Origin: Bacillus sp. FJAT-28004
GTDB lineage: Bacteria; Bacillota; Bacilli; Paenibacillales; Paenibacillaceae
Reading direction: 5' to 3'
DNA: 64,000 nucleotides
Assembly: GCF_001280845.1 (NCBI RefSeq)
Contig: NZ_LGHP01000003.1
Span: 280,526-344,525, forward strand
Shown: positions 13,896-21,431 of the stretch, piece after piece
Numbering within the stretch: the first letter of the stretch is position 1
Layout of the letters: the number at the start of each line of letters is the position of its first letter
Program-made: the position numbers and the translations under genes
Notes under the pieces: generated by a model
What the model was told of the DNA's origin: nothing
The model's input: the letters and a program-made list of their open reading frames with translations, nothing else
Databases searched by the model: none

Positions 13896-16217
13896 ATGGC
13901 TCCGCTGAAAAAGAAAACGCCAGAGGAGCTGCTGCTCTCCATAGCTAAGCTGCATCAAGGACGACTGAAAATACTAATAGGCGCAGTGAGCGGTTCGGGT
14001 AAAACGTATCATATGCTGCGAGAAGGAACAGAGCTGAAGCGTGATGGTATTGATGTTGTCCTTTGCGCGGTTCCAAGGCTGCAGAGTCCGGAAACGATTG
14101 AATTGATCGAACCCTTTGAGCGTGTGCCCAGCATCCATTGGTGGAAGGAGGGTGCAGAGCAGAAGGATCTTGATCTGGATGCTTTGGTAGAGAGAAACGC
14201 CGAGGTGCTGCTCATTGACGGACTCGCCCATCGTAATCGAGAAGATGCGAGGTTTCAGACGCGGTTTGAAGATGTCATATTTCTCCTTGGCAAAGGTATT
14301 AGCGTCATTACGACGATCAATGTATATGAGCTGGAGGGCGTGGATCAGGCGGCTCTCAAATGGACGGGTATTCGTCCCTCCTGCACTGTACCTGCTCATA
14401 CGCTTGAGCTTGCCGATGAGGTTAGGCTGATCGATGTATCGCCAGAAACGATGCTTAAGCGGTTTGAAGATGGCACCTTAGGTGTTCAGCCTGATCCAGC
14501 AATTGCGCTGCGCGGTAATCTCGCGGTGCTGCGCGAGCTGTCCCTGCGCCTTGTAGCGGAAGGAGTCAACGAGTCGCTAGAGAAGCATCGGGAGGAGCTG
14601 GGACTGACAGGTCCGTCAGGCGCTTCCGAGCGCATTCTGGTGACTGCTCAATATCATTGGAATGGCTCTTTATATGTAAGAAGAGGACAGCAAATTGCCC
14701 GCAGGCTTAATGGAGATGTCGTGGTGGTCTCTTTTATAGATCCGCAAAAAAAGCTGTCCAAGGAAGAACAGGCCTTTAAAGCTTCTATTAAAAAGCTCAC
14801 GGTTAAAGTAGGAGGCATGTTCGAGGAGATGTCGTTACCCCGTCGTCGTCGTTTTCCTTCAGCGCTAGTGCGGTATGCAGAGGAGCATCAGGTTACTCGC
14901 ATCGTTATGGGCCATTCCAAGCAGAGCAGATGGCAGCAGATAAAGCAAGGCTCGATCGTCGACAGTGTGCTTCGCAGACTCAAACAGATGGATTTATTTC
15001 TGATGGCAGATCGGTCGGAACATGAAGGCGAGCGGATTTTGCCGGTGAAGCAAAGAAGTGATTCGCGGAAAGCCTTGTTTCGGAGGTTCAGCCAGGATGA
15101 GCGAGAGCAGCAAATGGAATCGATCCGCAGAGGCAACTTTAATCTATACATCGGGGCAGCGCCAGGCGTAGGGAAAACGTATCGAATGCTCGCTGAAGCA
15201 AACATGATGTTTCTCAAAGGAATAGATGTTGTTATTGGCTTAGTAGAAACGCATGGACGTGAGGAAACGTTGAAGCAAATTGGAGATTTGCCCATCATTG
15301 AGCGGCAGACGATTCAATATCGCGGGACGCAGCTGGAAGAAATGGATGTTGAAGCGATTGTTCGCAGAAATCCAGATGTTGTGCTGGTGGATGAGTTAGC
15401 CCATACGAATGTACCGGGCAGTATAAGGAAAAAACGTTATGAGGATGTCATTCATCTGCTCGAAAAAGGCATATCGGTTATTTCCACGATGAATGTGCAG
15501 CATATTGAAAGCTTAAATGATGCCATTGAGCAGGTAACTGGTGTTCGAGTAAGAGAAACGGTACCCGATGCGATCATACGGCTGGCAGATCAAGTGGAGC
15601 TGATTGACGTGACGCCGCAAATGCTGCAGCAGCGTATGAGAGATGGGAAAATTTACGCCAAGGCCAAAGTGGAGCAAGCGCTCGGTGCTTTTTTCACGAC
15701 TGGCAATTTAATTGCACTGCGTGAGCTTGCTCTTCGCGAGCTTGCTGATGACGTGGATGAGCGCCTTGAATCGTGGGATCGCAATCAGACGCTGCGCGGA
15801 ACTTTGCGCAGAAGAGAAGTAATCTTTGTTGGCATAGATATTCTTGCCGACGCAGAGCGGCTTATACGCAGAGGTTTCCGAATCGCTTATCGGCTAAAGG
15901 CTCAGTGGCATGTACATCATGTGCAAGCTGGTTCTCCTTGGACAGATGAAGCATTAGCCAAACGTGATGGATTAATGAAGCTGACCGAGAGGCTGGGCGG
16001 TGTGTTCGAAATGTCCAAAGCCGAGAGCGGAGATCATATCGCAGGTACTCTTCTGACGGCGGCCAATCGCGCCAAAGCTACACAGCTTATCATCGGGCAG
16101 CCTTGTAGAAAGGCGTGGTATGCAAGCTTTCGCGGTAATATTGTGCGTGAACTTCTGCAAGCAGGCCGCCATATTGATATGCTCATTGTAGCGAATCGAA
16201 TGACAGATAAACATTAA
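13896..16217 (+). CDS. Double KdpD sensor-USP protein without histidine kinase
   Basis: 773 residues forming two tandem copies of the KdpD N-terminal module. Copy 1 has P-loop GAVSGSGKT (29-37), a DGLAHRN box in place of DELAHTN and a USP-like domain with MGHSKQSRWQQIKQGSIV. Copy 2 has canonical GAAPGVGKT (420-428), VDELAHTNVPGS, FFTTGNLIALRELALR and a second USP-like domain (IIGQPCRKAWY). The transmembrane region, GAF and H-box/ATPase parts of a sensor kinase are all absent, and no kdpE follows. KdpD USP domains bind c-di-AMP in Staphylococcus, so this soluble protein may sense nucleotides for the pump. It is the last gene of the operon. Confidence 0.85.
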   Translation: MAPLKKKTPEELLLSIAKLHQGRLKILIGAVSGSGKTYHMLREGTELKRDGIDVVLCAVPRLQSPETIELIEPFERVPSIHWWKEGAEQKDLDLDALVERNAEVLLIDGLAHRNREDARFQTRFEDVIFLLGKGISVITTINVYELEGVDQAALKWTGIRPSCTVPAHTLELADEVRLIDVSPETMLKRFEDGTLGVQPDPAIALRGNLAVLRELSLRLVAEGVNESLEKHREELGLTGPSGASERILVTAQYHWNGSLYVRRGQQIARRLNGDVVVVSFIDPQKKLSKEEQAFKASIKKLTVKVGGMFEEMSLPRRRRFPSALVRYAEEHQVTRIVMGHSKQSRWQQIKQGSIVDSVLRRLKQMDLFLMADRSEHEGERILPVKQRSDSRKALFRRFSQDEREQQMESIRRGNFNLYIGAAPGVGKTYRMLAEANMMFLKGIDVVIGLVETHGREETLKQIGDLPIIERQTIQYRGTQLEEMDVEAIVRRNPDVVLVDELAHTNVPGSIRKKRYEDVIHLLEKGISVISTMNVQHIESLNDAIEQVTGVRVRETVPDAIIRLADQVELIDVTPQMLQQRMRDGKIYAKAKVEQALGAFFTTGNLIALRELALRELADDVDERLESWDRNQTLRGTLRRREVIFVGIDILADAERLIRRGFRIAYRLKAQWHVHHVQAGSPWTDEALAKRDGLMKLTERLGGVFEMSKAESGDHIAGTLLTAANRAKATQLIIGQPCRKAWYASFRGNIVRELLQAGRHIDMLIVANRMTDKH

Positions 16218-16218
16218 A

Positions 16219-16270
16219 AAAAGGGATGATCTAGTCAGCGCTTATTGTCGCTGACCAGATCATCCCTTTT
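16219..16270. terminator. Bidirectional terminator after the kdp operon
   Basis: AAAGGGATGATCT...AGATCATCCCTTT (about 16220-16270) with inner AGTCAGCG/CGCTGAC pairing. A-rich and T-rich flanks on the two sides fit use by the kdp operon and by the convergent HxlR gene. Confidence 0.9.
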
Positions 16271-16287
16271 ATGCAGTGTAGGGTTGA

Positions 16288-16611
16288 TTAGGCTTGTGTC
16301 ATTGGTTCTATCCAGTCTTGAGACCACACGACTATTTCACGGATAATCGGCTCAAGAGCGCGGCCCTTTTCCGTTAATGAATATTCTATTCGAACGGGTA
16401 TTTCGGGGTAAACATGTCTGTCGACAATACCTTCATTCTCGAGCTCTTTGAATCGTTCGGACAGCAGTCTGCCACTGATCGGCAGGGCGGACTGAACGGC
16501 GCTGAAACGCTGCGGGCCCGACAAAAGCTGGAATATGATAAGGCCGGTCCAACGTTTGCTTATGAGTTCCATTCCCTTCTGAAAACGGGGACAAAGGTTA
16601 GATTGATCCAT
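16288..16611 (-). CDS. HxlR-family transcriptional regulator
   Basis: 107-residue winged-helix protein. CPRFQKGMELISKRWTGLII is the HxlR N-terminus with its conserved Cys, followed by FSAVQSALP.ISGRLLSERFKELE and YSLTEKGRAL. ATG 16611 is chosen because AGAGGTG lies six bases before it; GTG 16620 lies inside that site. HxlR proteins often sense electrophiles, aldehydes or redox state. It is divergent from the extradiol dioxygenase gene (147 bp between starts) and is the likely regulator of that gene pair. Confidence 0.9.
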   Translation of the reverse strand: MDQSNLCPRFQKGMELISKRWTGLIIFQLLSGPQRFSAVQSALPISGRLLSERFKELENEGIVDRHVYPEIPVRIEYSLTEKGRALEPIIREIVVWSQDWIEPMTQA

Positions 16612-16691
16612 GCGTATCACCTCTTTTTACTTCTAATAAGTATAACTCCAATATCTTATTTATACAAGCACACCTGAATATTGTTAATTAC

Positions 16692-16720
16692 TTGACTATC
16701 TTTAGTTATAAAATTATAAT
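16692..16720 (+). promoter_or_regulatory. Sigma-A promoter of the dioxygenase/ribA unit
   Basis: -35 TTGACT (16692-16697), 17-bp spacer, -10 TATAAT (16715-16720). The segment also holds repeated TTAGTTA and ACTAT/ATAGT arms across and after the -10, a plausible HxlR operator. Confidence 0.75.
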
Positions 16721-16758
16721 TAGTTACAAATAGTAAGTGGAATAAAGGAGGCACCCCT

Positions 16759-17523
16759 ATGAATCCCTTATTTTTAGCGCATGGATCACCGATGCTCGCT
16801 GTCGAGCAAAATGAATATAGTGAATTTCTAAAGCAAACGGGAGCGAATCTGAAGCCAGATGCTATCGTTATTTTCACCGCGCATTGGGAGACGGATACCG
16901 TTACGATATCATCTAAAGATGATGAATATGAAACGATTTATGACTTTTATGGCTTTCCCGATGAGCTCTATCAAATTAAATATGCTGCTAAAGGGTCCGT
17001 AAGGATCGCTGAGCATGTTGGCCATTTGCTGAGCGAAAATAATATTCCAGTAGCATATGATAAAGAACGAGGGCTGGATCACGGCTCGTGGACGATGTTG
17101 AAGCATATGTTCCCGAAAGCAGATATTCCAGTCGTGCAGATTTCTGTAAATCCATATCGTGCTGCGGAGGAGCAGTTCCGAATTGGCGAGGCGCTGCGCA
17201 GCTTGAGCTCACAAAATATTTTGCTGATTGGCAGTGGCGTTACCGTTCATAATCTTAGGGCGGTAAACTGGGGACAGAAGGAGCCGGAGAGCTGGGCTGT
17301 CCAATTCGATGATTGGTTAATAGAGAAAATGAATAATAAGGATAAAAATTCGCTATTTCAGTATGAACAACTTGCTCCGCATGCTAAAATGGCAGTACCA
17401 CGCGCGGAACACTTTGTGCCTTTATATATAGCTTTAGGAAGCGGCAGTCCAGATACATCTCCAAAGGTTATTTATCGAAGTTATGAATTCGGTACGCTCA
17501 GCTACTTATGCATGCAATTTTAA
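16759..17523 (+). CDS. Class III extradiol ring-cleavage dioxygenase (DODA/LigB type)
   Basis: 254 residues. Motifs of the DODA/YgiD-type LigB family: N-terminal PLFLAHGSPMLAVE (metal His), FTAHWET (metal His), YDFYGFPDELYQIKY, GLDHGSWTMLKHMFP (catalytic His) and C-terminal AEHFVPLYIALGS. These Zn/Fe enzymes open catechol-like rings such as DOPA; the physiological substrate here is unknown. An AAAGGAGG site lies upstream. It is divergent from an HxlR regulator and is followed 31 bp later by a GTP cyclohydrolase II, which suggests joint induction by an aromatic or redox signal. Confidence 0.85.
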   Translation: MNPLFLAHGSPMLAVEQNEYSEFLKQTGANLKPDAIVIFTAHWETDTVTISSKDDEYETIYDFYGFPDELYQIKYAAKGSVRIAEHVGHLLSENNIPVAYDKERGLDHGSWTMLKHMFPKADIPVVQISVNPYRAAEEQFRIGEALRSLSSQNILLIGSGVTVHNLRAVNWGQKEPESWAVQFDDWLIEKMNNKDKNSLFQYEQLAPHAKMAVPRAEHFVPLYIALGSGSPDTSPKVIYRSYEFGTLSYLCMQF

Positions 17524-17554
17524 TTGCTTATACTTATAGAGAAGGTGAACAAGC

Positions 17555-18301
17555 ATGATTAAACCTAATATAGCAGCACTTATTAAAAATAAACTAAAAC
17601 GTACGCAAAGCGGTAATGATGATATTTATGTGATCGGCCCCGTTAAGCTGCCCGTCGAGCTCGACGGAGAAACCAAGATATTTCATTGGTATAGCTGGCT
17701 TCGCAAAGAAGCAGGCGAGGAGTTGTCTCCTGAGCAGCTCGTTGAAGATTTAAATCGATTCTCGTATGCGGATCTTCAACAATCCAGTGTTCTTGTATAT
17801 GGTGATTTTGAAAATAGTGAAGATGCGCTTATTCGGATGCACAGCATCTGCCATACAGGGGATATCTTCGGAAGCGCAAGATGTGATTGCGGCTTTCAGT
17901 TGAAACAATCGATGCGCATCATTACGGAGCACGGCACGGGGGCGCTCTTTTATTTAGCGAATCACGAGGGTCGTGGAATCGGTTTGTTCAGTAAAGCGAT
18001 TGCCTACTTACTTCAGGAGGATGGACTTGATACGGTTGACGCGAATACAGAGCTGGGTTTCGCAGACGATGCGCGTGATTACAGCGATGCGATTGCAGTG
18101 CTTAAGCTGCTTCGGAAGCTGCCAGTATCGATTATTACCAATAATCCGCGGAAAGTGGATGCACTGCGTAAATCGGGCATGAACGTGGCGGGAAGAGTGC
18201 CATTATGGGGCAATTCCTCCACTTATAATGAAAAATATATACAAACAAAAATGAAGCGATCGGGTCATTACGGACAAGAGCCTCATACGCTGGTTAAATA
18301 A
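17555..18301 (+). CDS. ribA: GTP cyclohydrolase II
   Basis: 248 residues. Zn-binding Cys cluster in ICHTGDIFGSARCDCGFQ (C-x10-C-x-C) and active-site block NHEGRGIGLFSKAIAYLLQ, where most relatives read RQEGRGIGL. GLDTVDANTELGF, DYSDAIAVLKLL and TNNPRK follow. It opens the imidazole ring of GTP in the first step of riboflavin and deazaflavin synthesis. It is the stand-alone form, lacking the RibB (DHBP synthase) domain found in the fused Bacillus RibBA, and has an extra N-terminal segment of about 75 residues. A second, housekeeping copy elsewhere is likely. It probably forms an operon with the dioxygenase. Confidence 0.9.
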   Translation: MIKPNIAALIKNKLKRTQSGNDDIYVIGPVKLPVELDGETKIFHWYSWLRKEAGEELSPEQLVEDLNRFSYADLQQSSVLVYGDFENSEDALIRMHSICHTGDIFGSARCDCGFQLKQSMRIITEHGTGALFYLANHEGRGIGLFSKAIAYLLQEDGLDTVDANTELGFADDARDYSDAIAVLKLLRKLPVSIITNNPRKVDALRKSGMNVAGRVPLWGNSSTYNEKYIQTKMKRSGHYGQEPHTLVK

Positions 18302-18326
18302 TTTTTTTTTGTAAAAGCAGTAAAGG

Positions 18327-18369
18327 AAGCCGGTTTCTACGTTAAATCGTTGAGACGGCTTTTTTGTTT
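18327..18369 (+). terminator. Rho-independent terminator after ribA
   Basis: An AAGCCG...CGGCTT stem with an interrupted inner part (TTTCTACG / CGTTGAGA), followed by a T run near 18360-18367. Confidence 0.75.
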
Positions 18370-18476
18370 GAACAATGGTCATAATAGACAGAGTAAAAGC
18401 CAAATCGCAGTTTTGGAAAGTGTTTGCAGAGTAGACAAAAATGCTTCTAAATCAACCATAAAACGACAAAATTATT

Positions 18477-18505
18477 TTGCGTTCCTCATTCTTTTCAAGT
18501 ATGAT
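18477..18505 (+). promoter_or_regulatory. Sigma-A-type promoter of the aldolase gene
   Basis: -35 TTGCGT (18477-18482), 17-bp spacer, -10 TATGAT (18500-18505). The start codon is 43 bp downstream. Confidence 0.55.
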
Positions 18506-18548
18506 GAGATAAAATGAACTCATGTTCACATTAAAGGAGTAACATAGC

Positions 18549-19511
18549 ATGCAATCAAAAACAAGCCATTGTAAAATTGTTGACTGCACGATCCGCGATG
18601 GCGGACTCGTAAATAATTGGGATTTTAGTGTCGAGTTTGTTCAGCATTTGTACCAAAGCTTGAACGAAGCCGGCGTCGATTATATGGAAATCGGCTACAA
18701 AAACTCTCCAAAACTGCTTAAGGGTGCTGAAAATGCAGGCCCTTGGCGTTTTCTAAATGATGATTTCTTGAAAAAAGTCATCCCTAACAAAGGCAATACG
18801 AAGCTTTCCGCACTTGTTGATATCGGTCGTGTTGACGAGAACGATATTTTGCCGCGCAGCGAGAGCATGCTTGATCTGATTCGCGTTGCTTGCTACATCC
18901 AAGATGTAGACAAAGCGCTTGAGCTTGTTAAAGTATTCCACGATCGTGGATACGAAACGACAATTAACATTATGGCTCTATCGAACGTGATGGAGAACCA
19001 ACTTATTGAAGCGTTCCAGCTTATCAACGAGAGTGTTGTTGATGTCGTATACGTGGTTGACTCTTACGGCAGCTTGAAGCCTAACGATATGAGCTACCTT
19101 GTTGACAAGTTCCGTCAGCACTTGCCTAACAAACGCCTAGGCGTTCACGCACACAACAATCTACAGCTTGCATTCGCTAACACGCTGCTTGCAGCTGAAC
19201 ATGGTGTAGAGCTGCTTGATGCATCTGTATATGGCATGGGCCGAGCTGCAGGTAACTGCAACACGGAGCTGCTCGTATCTGAGCTTCAAAACACGAAATA
19301 CAACATCCGTCCTGTACTCGATATGATCGAGAAGTACATGGTACCGCTTCGCGAGAAGGAAGAGTGGGGTTATATCATTCCTTACATGATCACAGGTATC
19401 TTGGATGAGCATCCACGTTCCGCTATGGCGATTCGTGATTCAGCAGACAAAGATAAAGGCGTAGAGTTTTATGACCGCCTTACAACGCCTGAAGTTGCTC
19501 ACGGCAAATAA
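18549..19511 (+). CDS. DRE-TIM-type aldolase (HMG-CoA lyase-like catalytic domain)
   Basis: 320 residues. The N-terminal motif CTIRDGG (residues 13-19) corresponds to D-(S/T)-(L/I)-R-D-G of DRE-TIM metallolyases, with Cys in place of the first Asp. HAHNNLQLA carries the metal-binding His pair, and YGMGRAAGNC matches the conserved glycine loop. Relatives include 4-hydroxy-2-oxovalerate aldolase and uncharacterised aldolase-catalytic-domain proteins. No acetaldehyde dehydrogenase partner is adjacent, so a classical meta-cleavage role is unlikely. AAAGGAG precedes ATG 18549. It is a single-gene unit with its own promoter and terminator. The substrate is unknown. Confidence 0.8.
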   Translation: MQSKTSHCKIVDCTIRDGGLVNNWDFSVEFVQHLYQSLNEAGVDYMEIGYKNSPKLLKGAENAGPWRFLNDDFLKKVIPNKGNTKLSALVDIGRVDENDILPRSESMLDLIRVACYIQDVDKALELVKVFHDRGYETTINIMALSNVMENQLIEAFQLINESVVDVVYVVDSYGSLKPNDMSYLVDKFRQHLPNKRLGVHAHNNLQLAFANTLLAAEHGVELLDASVYGMGRAAGNCNTELLVSELQNTKYNIRPVLDMIEKYMVPLREKEEWGYIIPYMITGILDEHPRSAMAIRDSADKDKGVEFYDRLTTPEVAHGK

Positions 19512-19521
19512 TAATAAATCA

Positions 19522-19572
19522 AAAGAAGCTAAGGTAAGTCACCAACATGACTTATCATAGCTTCTTTTTTTT
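19522..19572. terminator. Bidirectional terminator
   Basis: AAGAAGCTA pairs with TAGCTTCTT, with inner GGTAAGTCA/TGACTTATC pairing, and is followed by eight T. It lies between the convergent aldolase gene and the small gene at 19578-19880. Confidence 0.85.
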
Positions 19573-19577
19573 GTAGA

Positions 19578-19880
19578 TTATTGCTCAAGCAGCTCGCCAT
19601 CTCCTCGAACGGCAGCGGCTTGATGAGGCTCATTGGGATGGAAATACCCTTTGCCACGGAAGGTTTGACCGCTGCTAGCGACAGCAATAAGCTCGATTCC
19701 AATGTCCTCATTTCTGCCAAACCAAGCTAATAGCTCACGATCACCTACGCCATTTATATCGACATACCACAGTCGATCTCCATACTCTGTAACTCGAACC
19801 AGCTTGGCGGAAGTAAAAGAAAGCTGAACCGTCCTTTGCTGATATGTCATTTCAAACGCGATTAATTCGAATGTTTCCAA
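19578..19880 (-). CDS. Hypothetical protein, about 100 residues
   Basis: 100 residues starting with TTG 19880, chosen because AGGAGG lies eight bases upstream. Composition suggests a small beta-rich soluble protein (RTVQLSFTSAKLVRVTEYGD, WYVDINGVGDRELLAWFG). No signal peptide or membrane segment. Family not recognised. It is convergent with the aldolase gene and divergent from the vWA lipoprotein gene. Confidence 0.65.
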   Translation of the reverse strand: METFELIAFEMTYQQRTVQLSFTSAKLVRVTEYGDRLWYVDINGVGDRELLAWFGRNEDIGIELIAVASSGQTFRGKGYFHPNEPHQAAAVRGDGELLEQ

Positions 19881-20031
19881 GGTGAAGTCCTCCTGAATAA
19901 TTGCTTCATGCAGTCGATCATGGGACTCGCAGCATGTCTGTTACCGATTGTAATGTTACTGGCTTATTAATGCAACATTCCTCTTCCAATAATCGTCAGA
20001 TTAGGAAACATAAATAAAAGGGGCTGAAGGA

Positions 20032-21351
20032 ATGAAATTGGGTCATTCTCTCAACAAGGCTGTTAGACAAAGAAAAAGATTTGGCTGGATTACATTTGTT
20101 TTGCTAACGATGTTTCTTGTACTCAGCGCTTGCTCTTCATCAATGAATGATGTCTCAAACAGCGGGGATCGGGATTCTTCAGCTAAAGGGAACTCGACGA
20201 GCAACTCACCGGGTAAAGAAGAATCGACCACCAATCGTGATGATCGTAAACCAATTAGTGAGGAGCCTATAAGAGAGAAAGAGGGCGGCAAACGCGCTTA
20301 TCCGAATTCGGATAAAATAGAGCAGGCTGGGCAATTAACAGCTGGCGAATGGGATGATCTGGCTGCTTGGGAGCGCTTCGGTAATTTACTCAACACGCAA
20401 GAAGGCGACAGCAGCAAGCGTGTCTGGCAGTTCTGGAACTTTAATCGGCTCGAGGTTATCGTAACGGCTGATGGAAAAGCAGTGTCTGATGCACAGGTGG
20501 AGCTGCTGGCCGGCAAGCAGTCGATATGGAAGGCGCGCACGAACACGGAGGGCAGAGCCTTCGTCTATGCAGGACTATTTGAGAGGGATACGGCGAATTT
20601 AGGTCGGTATACCGTTAAAGTGCAATCGGGACAAGAAAGCAAAACGACGCAGGAGCTGAAGATTCCAGAGCAAGGCAGCGTTAAGGTCGATTTGGGTAAA
20701 AATGCAGCGCTATCAGATCAAGTAGATATTATGTTTGTTGTCGATACGACAGGCTCCATGGAGGATGAACTGAATTATTTGGAAGCAGAGCTTAAGGACG
20801 TTGTGAAGCGTGTGTCCGATGAGCATGCGAATCAGCTCGGCATTCGTATTAGCGCAAACTTTTACAAAGATAGGTTTGATGATTATATCGTCAAACCGTA
20901 TCCATTCACTACGGACATGAATAAAGTAACGGATCAATTTAGCAAGCAGAAGGCGGATGGTGGAGGAGATTACCCCGAGGCTGTTGATCAGGCGCTGCGC
21001 GATGCACTTCATGAGCATAAGTGGAGCGAGGATGCTAGAGCCCGCCTGCTGTTTCTCGTTCTTGATGCACCGCCGCATGATGAAGCACAGGTTATCGACG
21101 AGATGAAGCAGCTGACGGAGGATGCGGCGGAGCAAGGGGTAAGAATTATACCTGTAGCTTCGAGCGGAGTGAGTGTGGAAACGGAGTATTTGATGCGTTT
21201 CATGGCAACAGCTACGGGCGGCACGTATTTGTTTTTGACCGACGACAGCGGTATCGGCAGCGATCACCTAGAGCCAGCTGTAGGTGAATATGAGGTTAAG
21301 CTGTTGAATGATTTGCTTGTTGAGGTCATTAATCGTTACGTTCAGCAGTAG
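20032..21351 (+). CDS. Lipoprotein with a von Willebrand factor A domain
   Basis: 439 residues. Signal peptide with a basic N-region (RQRKR), a hydrophobic core and lipobox LSAC (Cys34), then a Ser/Asn/Glu/Arg-rich linker to about residue 100. A beta-sandwich-like segment (VSDAQVELLAGKQSIWKART) follows, then a vWA domain beginning VDIMFVVDTTGSMEDEL with the MIDAS DxxGS motif (Asp238). GGDYPEAVDQAL and a late Asp (LFLVLDAPPHDE) complete the metal site. It is likely exposed at the cell surface and binds a protein partner through a divalent metal ion. It is monocistronic with a terminator downstream. Confidence 0.88.
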   Translation: MKLGHSLNKAVRQRKRFGWITFVLLTMFLVLSACSSSMNDVSNSGDRDSSAKGNSTSNSPGKEESTTNRDDRKPISEEPIREKEGGKRAYPNSDKIEQAGQLTAGEWDDLAAWERFGNLLNTQEGDSSKRVWQFWNFNRLEVIVTADGKAVSDAQVELLAGKQSIWKARTNTEGRAFVYAGLFERDTANLGRYTVKVQSGQESKTTQELKIPEQGSVKVDLGKNAALSDQVDIMFVVDTTGSMEDELNYLEAELKDVVKRVSDEHANQLGIRISANFYKDRFDDYIVKPYPFTTDMNKVTDQFSKQKADGGGDYPEAVDQALRDALHEHKWSEDARARLLFLVLDAPPHDEAQVIDEMKQLTEDAAEQGVRIIPVASSGVSVETEYLMRFMATATGGTYLFLTDDSGIGSDHLEPAVGEYEVKLLNDLLVEVINRYVQQ

Positions 21352-21366
21352 TCTTGAAATAAAGAA

Positions 21367-21413
21367 GGGCAATTCCTTGGCAGCCAAAGCTGATTAAGGA
21401 ATTGCCCTTTATG
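21367..21413. terminator. Terminator between the vWA gene and glutamate dehydrogenase
   Basis: GGGCAATTCCTT pairs with AAGGAATTGCCC (about 21368-21411), followed by TTTATG. It lies between convergent genes. Confidence 0.85.
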
Positions 21414-21431
21414 TTTAGTCAGAACGGCTTG

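Noticed and set aside
20713-21267. 184-codon antisense frame in the vWA lipoprotein gene
   Set aside because: Fully inside a well-supported gene; no family resemblance.
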